From: Ampelocalamus luodianensis
Taxonomy: Eukaryota > Streptophyta > Magnoliopsida > Poales > Poaceae
Direction of reading: 5' to 3'
DNA: 64,000 nt
Assembly (NCBI GenBank): GCA_036346255.1
Contig: CM070619.1
Coordinates: 37,144,342 to 37,208,341, forward strand
Shown here in pieces: positions 1 to 11,811 of this stretch. Made by a program: the position numbers and the translations under genes. The notes under the pieces are model-generated. The model made no database searches, was not told where the DNA came from, and was given only the letters and a program-made list of their open reading frames with translations. Each line of letters starts with the position of its first letter. The stretch's first letter is position 1.

Positions 1-1431
1 GACACGGCTTCACGTGGAGCAAAGTACCGGAGCAAAATGGTGACAAAAGAATGGTCGGAGTAGCTTAAGGATCATCTGAGGATGCTATACAAGCGAGTAA
101 TCGGCAAAACACTCACCAAATCAAAGTGGGAGATGAACGGGTGTCCTTAGGCCGAAAATGATCAAATCTTCAAATTGTACTAAGCCCGTCGTGCATTGCT
201 GAAACAAGGTGAGGGGTTTTGATCAGTGAGCTAAAGCATACAAGGTGACGCGGTGGTTTGAGGATAATACCTCTTGACCATGAAGAAAGCTTGAAGATGT
301 CCGCGGGTGCGCGCTCTAGAGCCGCCGAGAGCACGATCACGGTCCAAGAGCTACAAGAAAAGATAGGAACTGAGATGAGCAAAAATGGAAACGACATGGG
401 AGGTGGAAGAGGGAGGAACCATGCAGAGGAAGCTCACCGGAGTAGAGACCGAGAACGAGCTTCCTTCCCCTCAGCCGAAAAGAGGAGAAGTGAGCAGCAT
501 TTAGGGTTCGGAGGTGTCTTAAGCACGGGAAAGTGACGGAGTGGAGGCGGTGTTAGACGAGGAACACACCGGAGTGGTGGATGGAGGCGGTGGATTCACG
601 GAGTGAGAATCTCCCCAACGGCCGTCGCAGAGAAGCCCAGCCGCGTGGAGCTCAGCTCCTGCGTGAGCGTCAGCGAGAGGAGGAAGGCGACTCCGACAGG
701 TGGGTCCGACTTGGCAGCGACTCGGTGAGCGCGAGCGGACGGGGTTTAAGTGAATTGGCGCGCACCGTTGGATCTCGGAGGGATGGCTCAGATTAAAGGA
801 TACGATCGGAAAGGGTCGAAGAGGTATGCGATCTGGACCATCGATTTCTCATCGGACGGTAGACCTCGCTTGGGTTCGGCGCGGTGCGCTTAGGGGGTTA
901 GGTCTAGCCGGAGGGTGCGGTCGGAACAGAGGTGGGCTCGAGCCCAAGCTACAGTGTTAGGTTTTATTTGATTTCAGTTTGACCGTGAAGCAAATGGGTT
1001 TGACCGAGGCTTAAAATATAGAAATAAATTTCTATAAATTATGAAATAATTTGTGGGGGTTCCTGGGATGATATAGTTCCCATAAAAATTATGAAACCCT
1101 ACTGTTCACTTTAAAATTTGTGACATTTAAACTCAAACATGTTGTATGTCTATGAATATTGTTTGAATTTTTAATTAGGTTCAAACTAGTTCCCAAAATT
1201 CTGGAAAAATTATATTTATTCATAATAATTAATGTAGTATTTGAATAAATTGTTTCCAGACGATGATCAAAACTTTTTATTACTGATTTGAATTGAAATT
1301 CAAACTTTGAAGGGTATGTTCATGCTTTTAACAGATTTTTCTAAGTGCAAAATATTATGAAATGATTTGAATTTGAAAATGCATGTTAGTGAGATGCATT
1401 ATAATCCATTTTAATAGCTGGGGCTGTGACA
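1..1431 (-). mobile_element. 5' part of a minus-strand LTR (Ty3/gypsy-like)
   Basis: Read on the minus strand, this segment begins at 1431 with TGTCACAGCCCC, the TGT..ACA..CCC start typical of long chromovirus LTRs in grasses. It then has the usual AT-rich first few hundred bases and a GC-rich stretch around 300-900. The other end lies before the window, so neither the LTR length nor a target-site duplication can be checked. Short ORFs between 258 and 796 have no recognisable domain and are judged non-coding. The flanking sequence from 1432 reads as a different LTR on the plus strand, so this copy appears inserted into it. Confidence 0.6.
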
Positions 1432-2600
1432 GTTTATAAAGAGGGTTTTACTCTAAACAAAATCAAAAATGGGTTTGGACTTGGGCGAATTGGTTGAATG
1501 GTGGGTGCAGGTTTATGTACGGGATTAATCTGGTTAAGATTAAGGTCCATGGTTTGTTGGAAAGACGCCCAAGTCAATTGAGGACCGGTCTTTGAGTCAC
1601 TTTTTGCTATGCCTTACCGTACCACCACACGTCCTGTATGGGCAGGATTTGGCTAATTAATTTGTAATATTTTAGTGTATTTGTGCCATGTTGAATGTGT
1701 GGGTGTCGGTTAGACATTTATTCCCACTTGGCGCAAGAGGGGGCTTCTGGAGGACGGTTAGTCCAAAGGGGTGAAACCTTAGCGGGCATAAGTACACTAG
1801 GACAGAACATTGTAAAGGCCTCATGATAAATGCTCAATCGCATGCCTACGGAAGCGTGTAATGGCTGACATAGTGAGCATATCATCTCGTGTGGGTAAAG
1901 CTGTACAGACTCTGCAGAGTAGAAACTATTCGAATAGCCGCGTCCGCGGTCATGGACATGCTAGCAAGGCCACTTGAAGTTAGATTTGTTTTTGGTTTTT
2001 AAAAGGTTTTATCAAATGGTTGAGGATGGTTAATCCTTGTGGAATATTGAGCGGTCAGCCATGTGATAGGAGGATATCCTTCACCTATTCATTTGGAGGT
2101 TATCCATAATATTGCCATTTTAAAATTATGACTTTAGTTATATTATAAAAATGGCCTTAGAAATTAATATGAGTATTTAAATTGAAAATGTTGTTTATGC
2201 AAAATAACCCCTGCCTTATTCACTTGTTTACATTATGCATGCATTTTCATTCCATATTGGGTGTAGCTTGCGAGCACGGTAGTAGTGCTCACTCTTGCTG
2301 AATAACTTTTATTCAGGAGAAGATTTCTTCCCCGACAGTGAGGACTAGGACGATTAGGCCTTCGACTCCAGACGATTGCCTGTGGCGAATCGTGTGGTTC
2401 ACTTATATTACTATGCTTCCGCAATGTTAATTGTTATTTGATATTTGTTGATCAGACTCAGTTGTATTAAACATTTGATTACTTAATGTTATTTACATTT
2501 TCGTGATATGATTGTGATATCAATTTTGTGAGACTGTGTACACTGGAAATCCTAGACCGGTGTATGAACACAGAGAATTCGGGATCCTTCACTCCCGGTT
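1432..2600 (+). mobile_element. 3' part of a plus-strand long LTR
   Basis: The stretch carries landmarks shared with the 3' halves of the other long LTRs here. These include a 'GTGGGTAAAGCTGTACA' block near 1895, a 'CTATTCGAATAGCC' block near 1927, and a 'cttGCGAGcac..gtgctca' block near 2270 followed by a pyrimidine-rich acceptor ending TTCAG at about 2318. The acceptor is followed by an acidic reading frame (EDFFPDSED, then stop) entered in phase 1, as in the sister LTRs. The 3' boundary near 2600 is approximate. From 2600 to 2720 I see nothing identifiable. Confidence 0.5.
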
Positions 2601-3264
2601 CGACAAATCGACATCTTGCAAAGTTGGCGAAACCAATATGACGGCGGTTGTGCAAGTAATGGTTGTGAAATCCTACTCGGTACTCACCATATTTCTTGCT
2701 AATTTGCTTCAAAAGTAGCTAAGCTTTCCCTAGGCGTTCTTAGTCATAATCATATGAGATAATTTTTTATCATCACTCCAGGCAGTTCCACCCGAAGGAA
2801 ACACTTCTCTACGGCCTCAATATTCACACCACCCTATAGTGGCCATGCTAAACTCAGGGGGAATTTACAGAACCGCCGGAGAGGTTTCTCCTATAGAGTC
2901 CTTAGCATAAAACCTTGTCCCATATGATCAGACTAACAAGACTAAAGGATAATTAAAACTACTTCATGTCCACAAATAGCTTACATATGGTTTTCCCTTT
3001 CGGGAACCCCGACATTTAACACAAAGACAGAAAGGTACCTTACACTGATAATTTTACAAACCTTCTTACTAGATGAATATCTTACAGCGGTATTCTTCTT
3101 AAACTTATGCTAGTAGTGGGAGGCTAAAGCATTATGCTTTAGTTGTAGTGGAAGGCTAGTGTTCTTGATGTTCTGGTGGTTATGGTTGTGCTAGTGGTTC
3201 TTCCTTGTTTTCTTCTTCTTGTGGTTTTCTCCGATCTCCGATGATCCTTGAAGTCGTGGCAACT

Positions 3265-3274
3265 CCTTTTATAG
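3265..3274 (-). promoter_or_regulatory. TATA box of the virus-like segment
   Basis: On the minus strand the sequence reads CTATAAAAGG, a strong plant TATA box. It lies downstream of the large ORF and upstream of a purine-rich leader with several CAAGAAGAAG-like runs. Such leaders are common just after plant pararetrovirus start sites. Confidence 0.45.
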
Positions 3275-3595
3275 TAGCGGGAAGCCGGAGGAACCATCTT
3301 CTCGAGACTTCTTCTTATTAATTTTAACAAAGCTAGATGTAGGCTTCCAAAGCCTAAAGGATAAGGATGCATGCGTGCCTAACTCTTTTAGAAAAGGTTA
3401 AGCCATATAGCCATCTTCTGGTGACTTCTGATATGTGTATGTCCTTATAGCCTTTGTGGTGTATGCTTGAACCTTTTAGTACTTGTATGAGCTGGCATTC
3501 TGGTGCATTCTTGTTTATTATTTTGCTGGGAAGAATATTCGTCTTGATGACACTTTTGATCAAACTTTATTCTATCTGTGATAGTCCAGATTCCA

Positions 3596-4678
3596 TCAAT
3601 CGCTGTCATCATCTATTATCATTAATGCAGAGGTCATGCCTTCAATTTCATCTGGTTGAATTATCTGATACCAATCTAGTAGTTTCCGATATTCTCTCCT
3701 GATTAAAGTGTCTTCACCATAATTTGGTTTTATTAGGCGTACAACACTTTTGTGTAAGAAATCATTACTAACATCACACCATATCTTCATTATTTGGTTC
3801 TGAAAAACCATATGGTATGTGGTATCTAGAAGGATGCTTTCTTCAATTTCTGTGGCTTCTTTGAACCATCGCCACTTATCATGATTCGTATTTTGAGTCA
3901 AGAGTTCTTTTTGTACTTCTATCAGGATACCAGTCCTTCTTCCATCAAAGGATATAAAACGACCTTTGAGAATATAGATAGCATGCATCACTGGTCTTAT
4001 TGGTGGTGAGAACCTTGAGGGAGTAGAATAGAAGATAATTTTGTATCTTCCCCTGGAATTCACCAATCCCTTACTTGTTTCTTTAATCGCGAACCCAAGG
4101 TTGGATTTAAGAATTTGATCTAGTGTCCCATAAATGACATGGACTAGACCTTGGTCTACGATTCCCTGAAGAGAAATATAATTGTGGACTTGCGTTTTTA
4201 ATCTTTGGAAGAATTTGAGATCTATCTCTACTCTCAGTACTATATATTTGTGGTATGGCTGGAAGATCTTTTGGTCATCAAAGTGGAGGAGTGGAAAAGG
4301 ATGGATATTAATTCTAATACTGGGGTTAAAACCTCTCCCTTCATATAGGTTAATAAAGTATTCTTGAAGGTCGGAGAACTCTCTCATTTGTCTTTCTAGG
4401 TATTTTTCCCAGATTAATTATTGGACGTCTGGTCCTAAGCAAGGCAATGTTTGTTTGGTTTTAAAACTTAATCTGGAAATAAAAATTTCATGATCAATAT
4501 CACTAAAGGGATCTTTAGTGGCTATTCTCTCTTGAATTTTGTGACTACTTATAATATCATATTATGATCTAATTTCTCTTAAAATTTCTTCCTTTATATC
4601 CTTTTTCCGTTGTGGAAATATATTCATAAATATTCTATTTACCTTCAAGTCTATATATGAATCATTTAAGGGATCCAT
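3596..4678 (-). pseudogene. Large ORF of the virus-like segment, two in-frame stops
   Basis: Read from an ATG at 4678 to the stop at 3596, this frame spans 361 codons and is broken by two TAA codons at 4564-4562 and 4420-4418. The last 263 codons (4387-3596) are open. The product is hydrophilic with an acidic tail ending DDDSD. It contains alternating beta-like hydrophobic stretches such as GLVHVIYGTLDQ, and I see no transmembrane segment. I cannot name the family from sequence alone. Its size and its place just upstream of a TATA box recall the last ORF of tungrovirus-like genomes, and a 30K-type movement protein is another option. The ORF starts inside the end of the 42-codon ORF upstream (4791-4666), a compact layout more like a virus than a plant gene. 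Confidence 0.35.
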
Positions 4679-4791
4679 CCTTTTTGATGTCTCTTCTTCC
4701 TTTGCATTAACCAAGAGTGAAAACTCTGAGGTTTTTTTTTATTCTTTGCCCTTTTATATTTTTGGATATAATCTTTGGCGGCTGGTTCCAT
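4666..4791 (-). CDS. Short basic ORF overlapping the large virus-like ORF
   Basis: This is a 42-codon reading frame beginning MEPAAKDYIQKYKR and ending in a lysine/arginine-rich tail. Its stop lies 13 nt inside the start of the downstream large ORF. The same frame extends upstream of its ATG with one stop at about 4806, so it may be the C-terminal end of a longer broken protein rather than a separate gene. No domain is recognisable. The 4-nt-scale overlap and lysine richness fit a virus-derived segment, but this is inference. Confidence 0.25.
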   Translation of the reverse strand: MEPAAKDYIQKYKRAKNKKKPQSFHSWLMQRKKRHQKGWIP

Positions 4792-4974
4792 ATAATAATT
4801 TATTCACAATATTTTTCTAAACTGAGATAATGCTTCTTCAATATTTGCATATTTCTTCGAGGATATTCCTTATGCTATTTTTTATTCTATTTTTTGAGCA
4901 GTCAACCAGGCAGCCGCGACGAGTACTAAGCGTCCACGAGTATTGTAGTGCTACAAGCACTGTATTTCGACCAC

Positions 4975-5580
4975 GCGGTTCGACCACTCAGTTGGACCAC
5001 AGAGTTCGACTATTGTGTTTCGACCACACAGTTCGACCACACAGTTTCGACCACTGTATTTCAACCACTCAGTTTGACCACCCACTTCGACCACTCAGTT
5101 CGACCACTAAGTTTCGACCACTGAGTTCGACTACCATGTTTCGATCACACAGTTCGACCACGTAGTTTCGACCACTGTATTTCAACCACCCTATTCGACC
5201 ACTCAGTTCGACCATAGAGTTCGACTACTGTGTTTTGACCACACAGTTTGACCATACAGTTTCGACCACTATATTTCGATCACTCAATTCGACCACCCAG
5301 TTTGACCACTGAGTTTTGACCAATCAGTTCGACCATGCAGTTCGGCCACTGTGTTTCGACCACTCAGCTCGACCCTTGTGATTCGACCACACAGTTCAAC
5401 CACTCCTTCTTGACCATTGTTCGACCACGATTCGACCACTCATTTCGACCACTCTTTCGACCACTGTGTTCTGACCACACAGTTTCAGCCACTCATTTCG
5501 ATCACTCTCTCGACCATTATGTTTCGACCATTGTGTCTCAACCACACAGTTTGCCCACTCAAGTTCGACCACTAAGTCTT
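4975..5580 (+). repeat. Degenerate CGACCAC repeat field in the LTR
   Basis: Dozens of units of the form TTCGACCAC(T/A)nAG follow each other at roughly 13-30 base spacing (for example TTCGACCACTCAGTTCGACC). A shorter version occurs in the 3' LTR at 52488-52675, so the field has expanded or contracted between the two LTRs of one element. Predicted ORFs rich in 'STTQFDH' come from this repeat and are not genes. Confidence 0.8.
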
Positions 5581-5704
5581 CAACTATACTGGTCTAATAC
5601 TTATGATTTACGACCTTGCATTATTTGGAGTTCATCAACTATTGGAAAGCAATTTGCATTCGTATGTGTTTATTTGCCTTTTTTGGTTATCTTTGCGTAT
5701 ATAG

Positions 5705-5767
5705 AAGCCGAGGCGACCGAAGAACCATCAATTGATCAGGACGAAGATCAGCAGTACTCTGAGCAAG
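5705..5767 (+). other. Candidate LTR-internal exon B, element 1 5' LTR
   Basis: A 63-nt segment follows the acceptor TATATAG and ends CAAG, directly followed by GTGAGT, a canonical 5' splice site. It is entered in phase 1 (two bases, then codons) and encodes an acidic Q/D/E-rich peptide beginning AEATEEPSIDQDEDQQ. It leaves in phase 1. The same length, phase and end are seen in diverged LTRs elsewhere in the window. Confidence 0.55.
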
Positions 5768-6908
5768 GTGAGTCAACACTTTGACCATATTACACCTACT
5801 CTTTGCAAATTATGTTGCTTTAAATTATGAAATTGCATTGCTATGATTTATGCAACTATATTCTGTCTAGTCGTAGCTAATGCCTTAACCATAATTGTGT
5901 ATAAACTTTCAATCCTTGAACTTGGATACTATCCTTTGTCACTCTAGACTTAATGGATTACATATTAGTTAATAAGTCTGTATCTAAGTGTCATGCTTAG
6001 CCTTGCTTAGATACATTGTCATTTGGGTATTACATTGCCCGACAAACACTCTTTCAATATGAAAACTGGATTTGGGCAGTCGAGGCTAGGAGCCTGGCTG
6101 GTATGTTGGACTAAAGGATTATTTTCAAAACAAATAAAATCTGAAAAACAGATTTCAACTTGGGCGAATGGAAAGAGGGGCTGGTGCTGGGGGCACGAGA
6201 GGATGTTCGTATGTGGATCTGCCATCAGAGGAATGTGGCGTGGGTAAAGGGGAAAGAAGCCACAAAGAAACCACACGGCGCAAGAGGGGGCCTCCTGGAA
6301 GAGCTTGGCTCCGGGCGGTGGAAACTTTAGTGGGTGGAGTTCCGTCGAGGTTGAACATTGTAAAGGCCTTGTGATAATCTCTCCTTGATTCACATATCCA
6401 AGGAAACGTATGTACATATCAACATGATTATCTCTTGTTGGTAAAGCATGCGAACTCTGCAGAGTAAGAAAACTATCTGGATAGCCGTGCTCACGGTCAA
6501 GAGCGGTGCTGAGAACTTGCTTGATATAGTTTTCCTTTTTATAAAAACCGATTTGTGGATAGGATGGAAACATGGGGTGGGACCCCAGGGATTTGAAAAG
6601 GCCTAGTCTGGGACCAGTGGTAATATGAGATAGTCTGAGCATTGAGTGGATAGAGGCACTCAATGGTATAGGAGGTTGGACCTCCACTAGTACTTTACAA
6701 TAAAAACTCAGTTTTACAAAACTTGTGTTAGCAAAACGCTAAGTCTCAGGTTTTGCTACTACTTACCTTATTTCAAACTGGTGGCTTTATGCAAATAAAA
6801 GGAACCATGAGCTTCCCCTTTGATTAGCCTTGCATCTATAACAAGTGCATTGTGTGTTGGTTCGCGAGTATGGTTGTGTACTCAGGCTCGTCCAATATAA
6901 TCTTTCAA

Positions 6909-6976
6909 ACCCGCACAATCAAGACCCCTACGACTACTACTGGGAGGCTGAACTAGATCATGGTGAAGATAATGAA
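6909..6976 (+). other. Candidate LTR-internal exon C, element 1 5' LTR (interrupted)
   Basis: Following TCTTTCAA (the 3' LTR copy has TCTTTCAG, a good acceptor) the frame is entered in phase 1. It reads PHNQDPYDYYWEAELDHGED, then NE, and continues after the inserted solo LTR at 12222 with Ala and a TAG stop at 12225-12227. It is acidic like exon C of the sister LTRs but lacks the CxxC motif. The 3' LTR copy (from 54119) has lost 46 nt here and is out of frame. Confidence 0.45.
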
Positions 6977-7927
6977 TGTAACAGCCCAAATCTGGGTTTG
7001 TGTTTCAAATGTAAGAAAATGTGTAAAATTTAAAACTTTTCTTGCATCTTGAAGTTTTTGAGCTTTTCTGCAAATCTTGTAATGGAATTATGGGAAATCA
7101 AAAACCAAAATCTCCAATTGACTAAAGTCATGACCTCCTTGTTAAAAATCTTGTATTCAACTCCTGGAAATAATTTTCTTGGGTTCTAAAGATGTTGTGT
7201 GACCCCTCTAAAAAAAATTCACAATTTTTAGAAATTGTTTGAATATTTTAAGAGGCAGTCAAACCAGTTTGACCTTGAGTCAAACCCTAACTCAGAACCT
7301 TGCAGAATTTTTAGAGAAAAATGCTCTGTATAAGAACCTCTTGAAATTTTATACAAGGCCCATCTCAAAGTCAGCAAGCTACTGTAAAAATTTCAGAAAT
7401 TTTGGAGTTAGTTTGCTACCTCTAAATATCCCCCAAAGTTTCAGCCTCAAAATCAAACCCTAGTCAACATTTGCTGTTGAGTCCAAGTCGGGCTCAAGCC
7501 AACCTTGAAGTTGGTTGAACCCAACCACATTCCAGTTTAGCCCGAGCCCTTACACTGGCGCGTCCTCCTTCAGCCGTTGGATGTCGATCAATCGACTCGC
7601 GCCGTTCCCGCTCGCACCCGCGCCATTCAAAAACGCGCACGCATTCCAGCCGTTGGATCGCCATCCCACCACCGTCCGCGTTCCACCTTTGGATCTCCAT
7701 CGGGTGGTCCCTGTTCATGGGCCGATCGAACCATCCTTATCAGTCCTTGGATCTAAATCCAACCAGCCTGGTTCATATCCATCGTGGCCGTTCAAGTGAG
7801 ACCAACGACGCAGATTGAGTTGGACCTTCGAAGGCCCTAGCGCACCTTAAATCCCAACCGTTCATTTTAGATCTAATGGTCAATTGATGTTCGGCTCGCA
7901 CTAGGGTTAGACTTAGCCCTCTAGCTC

Positions 7928-7935
7928 TATTTAAA
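7928..7935 (+). promoter_or_regulatory. TATA-like box of solo LTR A
   Basis: TATTTAAA is followed by a pyrimidine-rich leader (CTTTCTCTCCTCC). It lies about 950 bases into the LTR, comparable to the TATA positions in LTRs B and D. This is the probable LTR promoter, inferred from position. Confidence 0.45.
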
Positions 7936-7978
7936 CCCAAGCCTCCCACTGCTTTCTCTCCTCCCTGCTGAACAAGTC

Positions 7979-8896
7979 TTGTCAACTCCATCCAATTGTT
8001 TACTCTCAGCCGAACCACCCTTCCACTCATGCATTCTTTCTATTGTTTGTGTGGTCACCTCACCACTGCACACCACTGCCATTTCCATTTTTTTAGCACA
8101 TCTATTTCCTTTTTCAGCCACCAACCAAAGTCACTGCCAACCCATGCCTATTTCTTTCTGCCCAACACCATCCCCATGCCACCATCCCGACAGAGCACCA
8201 CTACCCATTCAATTTTTACTCCCAGCCGAACTATACTACTCACCGCCAATTCTTCTTTCACTCCCCAACACCACTTTCCATTTCTTTATTACAGTCCTCT
8301 GCCACTGCCATCCTCAGCTCCACGCCACTTCATTGCCCCAACTATTCCAGCAAGTCATCCTCCACCACCGAGCTCGCCTCCCCTGGTACGGTGAATGGCG
8401 CCGCCGCCCCCTGGTGCCTCTCCTCCTCAGGCGCCCAGCTGCCCCGGCTCCTCCCTCCGCTCAACTCGGCCCGGCCGCTCTGCCGGCGGATCCGCGTCGA
8501 CCGACCCCTCCGCGCCGTCTCCCTGCGCCTCCTCCACCAGCTGCGCCGACTTCGTCTCCGTCGACACCAGATCCGCGCCAGTCGCTTCTCCTCCCAAGCC
8601 GAGCTAGTAGATCCGGGCGCCGTCGTCCCTCCTGCCACCAGATCTGCGTCGGCCCTGCCTGCCTAGGCCCTAGCCCGCACCGCCACACCCCGGTATCCCG
8701 AGCGCCGTCGCCTCCTAGTCTTCCCCGCGCTCGGCAGCCGCCCGCTTGCTGCCACCAGCTTCCCCGAGCCCTGCCCGAGCTGCACCGCCTCCACCGACAC
8801 CTTCGCCGCTCTGAGCCGCCCGCGCCTCCTCCCAGCTGGCCAACACGGCTACCCTGCACAGGCCGCCGCCAAGTGTGCCGGCAGCGACATGCGTGA
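7979..8896 (+). other. GC-rich open frame in solo LTR A, probably not a gene
   Basis: A 305-codon open frame runs through the GC-rich leader region just after the TATA-like box. The product is Pro/Arg/Ser-rich with no domain, and other frames are open too, as expected of GC-rich sequence. It could contain the first exon of the LTR-internal transcript, but no frame here is demonstrably conserved in the other LTR copies. Treat it as low-confidence. Confidence 0.2.
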
Positions 8897-10536
8897 CCTC
8901 CTCCCCGGAGCTACGCGCCCACGTTGCGCCTTGGCTCGTGCGCCGCCAACCGTGCCGCTCCCCTCTACTGCCGATGTCGCTTCAGCTCCTCCACGCCCTG
9001 GTTGCCGCACGCACGGCCTCCCTACCATCACCAAGACCCGGAGTTTGAACCCCATTGCCATCTCAAGCTCTACCATCACCAGCGTGGCCGCCGCCAACCA
9101 TCTGACCACCGACGACAAGCCATTGCTGAGCCGCCTTTGGTCCCCTCCTCCTTGCCCTCTATGTGTTTGTATAAATGCCTCAAGGGATGTTCTGTTTCTC
9201 TAAGGTGGAGCTCACCTCGGCCACCCCTGTCCCTTTCACCTATGCACAACCGTCGCCACCAGCCACCTGAGCTGCGCCTTCTCCACCCTGAGGCCGCCTC
9301 GCTCGTGCCGGTCCTGATTTCGTCCTTATCGGCCATTGTCGGAGTTACCCTCGCCATCGACATTGAGCAGCCTGAAGCCACTTGGCCTGGTGTTTTTGTC
9401 GCTGATGTTCATCACCTGTGGTCCAAATTGCTAGCTTCAGGCTTCCTTCACTGCAATTTGTGCTCTCCACTATGTGTTTGGTTTTGGATCAAATTGATTA
9501 GCATGTTAGTGCTGAGACTAGTACTTAAAAAGATATTGATTCAATTAGGCCTTTTTAGCTAATCGTGATGTGTTGATTCTGAGTTTCTGTGTATAGTAAC
9601 ACTGTAATGTTGGCTTAGAGTTCAGCTTAGTGGATGAATATGATCTGTAGGATTTTTTTTGCTAAGCATGCTCTTTTTCTTTGATTGGATCATTTAGTGT
9701 TTGGTTTAGACAGGTTAAGGGCAGTCGGTTAGTAGCGAATTAGCATATTTCAGAATAGTAAGGTTTTAAGGTGAGTACTTGCTGAATGTGTTAGTTAACT
9801 TTCGTTGGTTAGTCAGTTTTTGGTTAATTAGTTGTCAGGTAGTCTAGTTAGTAAAGTCAATTTGCTTGGCATAAGTGATTAAGTTTCATTTAGAAGATGA
9901 TATGGGGATCTAAGGGCTAAGTGTTGTTATTTGAGATTCTTGCAAAGGCAAGACTAAATGAGAGCATCCATTTTCCAGTTATAGACTAATGACCGTTAGT
10001 GTTTATTTGAAACATGTCAGTGATTAGAGGATGTATGTCAACTATTGATAAGTTAAATGATATTTCAAACTTGAACCACTAACTTGCTTCCTAATTAAAG
10101 TAATTAATACCGAAGCTTTTAACTTGAAAGATAAGTATTGGCAGTAGGCCATTGGATCATGTTAAATAGCAAGTAGCAGATTGCAGGCTCTTTCCATTAA
10201 GTTGTTTAGTGGAAGCTTGATTAAATCACTTAACTAGTAAGTACAATTTCTTAGTAACTAGCTCTTGGCAATTCATTCTAAAAGAGTAAAATTTATCATA
10301 AGCCAAGAATTGAGTTTTTGATTAATTAAGTAGGGATAGACCTTATGCTATAACCTCAATTTCAGTAATTCATAACCAATTCCATTCAACTCTGAATCAA
10401 ATAATTTATGCCTCTAAATTCATCTAAAATAAATATCCTTCTTCTGTATTAACTTCTTAATTTTGGAGACTTTTTGAATTTCGGTGTTTATTCGGTGTTA
10501 TTCGTTCTTATTGGTTCTTCTCGATTCTTTCGTTAG

Positions 10537-10599
10537 GATCCAACGATTACTTTGAATACGAGAGTGACCCTCTGCAGCATAGCGAACAATTTGAGCAAG
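10537..10599 (+). other. Candidate exon B, solo LTR A
   Basis: A 63-nt segment after the pyrimidine-rich acceptor TTCTTTCGTTAG, entered in phase 1, encoding SNDYFEYESDPLQHSEQFEQ and ending CAAG. The next bases are ACAAGC where other copies have GCAAGC or GTGAGT, so the donor appears lost in this copy. Confidence 0.55.
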
Positions 10600-11811
10600 A
10601 CAAGCAGTTTGATCATATCCAGTTCATTCCTATTATTTTCAAGTCTAATACTTTCTTAACAAATTGTATGTATGCATGCTTTTGTGTCAAAGTTAATTTT
10701 ATCGATTAGAGGTAGTTAATCCCATTGCATTGTTGCCCTAAAATTATTCACCCCTGCCACCGCCATAGGTTATTATCCTCACTGGTGAATTAGAGCTCGG
10801 TGAATGACTTATGGTCTTTTTATTGCCTTTGCGATATGATGCTTGGCAATGCTTAGTTACCAGTATAATTGGGCGGTTATCGACTTAGTCGATAACCTTG
10901 ATCACATAAACTTATTATTACTCTATGTTTCAACCATTGTGCTATGTTTATTTGTGAAAACTAAAAATAAAAACAAAATGATCTGGACTTGGGCACAATG
11001 GTAAGATGGTGTGCTTTTGGGTGTGACTGGAATGGTGCCCGAGTCAACAAGAACCGAACATCTTGTTACACTAAACCAAGCATTATTGCGTGCTAACCAC
11101 ACTAGAGGGTATGGGACCTCTCTTGACTTGGTACTTTAGCGTGTGTTGGCTCCGAGTCACAGGGGGTCGCAGGAGGGATGGTGTTGGGAGCGTGGTAGTT
11201 GTCTGAAAGCTTTACCCTGGTGGGTAGTTGTCTTTCGGCTTTACCATGTAAGTGTATGGGTTTCTGTCCATACGAACGACTCGTAGTTAATACACAATAT
11301 TGGAAATGTCTCGTAGGACTTAGCTATGCCGGCATACCTTCAAAAGTGTGCTTTTTGTGGCAAAAAGGCGGTCTGAATTGTGGGTACATTGGTACACCCC
11401 TGCAGGGTTTGATCTATTCGAGTAGCCTCATCCTAGGTTATGGACACGCTTGGCAAGGTCTTCCAAGAGTTAGACTACAACCTTTTAATTAAAACTTGAT
11501 GTTGGGTGGTATGAACGGGTAGTTCATGCTATTATTGTGGTGGCTATTGGGTTAGTCACTTACAGTTGTCCTCGTTGTTGTTATTATTATTGTCTTCGTT
11601 GTTATTTCAACAATTACAAACAGTTTGTCAAATTGCTTTAAATCTATTACATTATTGCAAATGAAAACTTGCTTTATGCTAAAAGTAAGTCCAGAGCCCC
11701 CTCCACTTAAATAAGCTTGCATGTAGCATATGTATAGGCCTGTTACTCTACACGTCAGTCTTGCGAGTACATTATTGTACTCAGTTGCTTTGTTTAATGT
11801 TTTTGTTGTAG

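Larger units (their letters stand above)
2720..4900 (-). mobile_element. Possible endogenous pararetrovirus relic
   Basis: This AT-rich minus-strand segment differs from all surrounding LTR sequence. In order on the minus strand it shows a short ORF, a large ORF overlapping it by 13 nt, a TATA box about 320 nt after the large ORF, and then a leader of several hundred bases. Large ORF, promoter, then leader is the order found at the end of Caulimoviridae genomes, tungrovirus-like ones among them. No capsid, protease or reverse transcriptase is present here, so the assignment rests on layout only. The plus-strand LTR of element 1 starts abruptly at about 4905 against its right end. It could alternatively be an unrecognised plant gene fragment. 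Confidence 0.35.
4905..6976 (+). mobile_element. Element 1 5' LTR, first segment
   Basis: Homologous to 3' LTR positions about 52440-54140, starting at the shared 'CGAGTACTAAGCGTCCACGAG' block. It ends at 6976 where a solo LTR is inserted. Relative to the 3' LTR it lacks about 130 bases near 6215 (present at 53315-53445) that are flanked by TGCCA(C/T) repeats, which suggests a repeat-mediated deletion. It contains the CGACCAC repeat field and the exon B and C candidates described separately. Confidence 0.8.

Noticed and set aside
4830..5784. Open frames rich in STTQFDH/DHTVRPHSFDH as repeat proteins
   Set aside because: They arise from the CGACCAC repeat field in the LTR. The frame is not kept in the other LTR copy.
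6019..6687. 222-codon minus-strand frame in the element 1 LTR
   Set aside because: The equivalent in the 3' LTR (53220-53870) is disrupted, no domain is visible, and the region is normal LTR sequence shared with other LTRs in the plus orientation.
8342..8859. Minus-strand Arg/Gly-rich frames
   Set aside because: These are shadows of the GC-rich LTR segment, with no similarity to RGG-box proteins beyond composition.
7979..8896. 305-codon GC-rich open frame as a host gene
   Set aside because: It lies within solo LTR A, has no domain, is Pro/Arg/Ser-rich by base composition, and overlapping frames on both strands are open as well.
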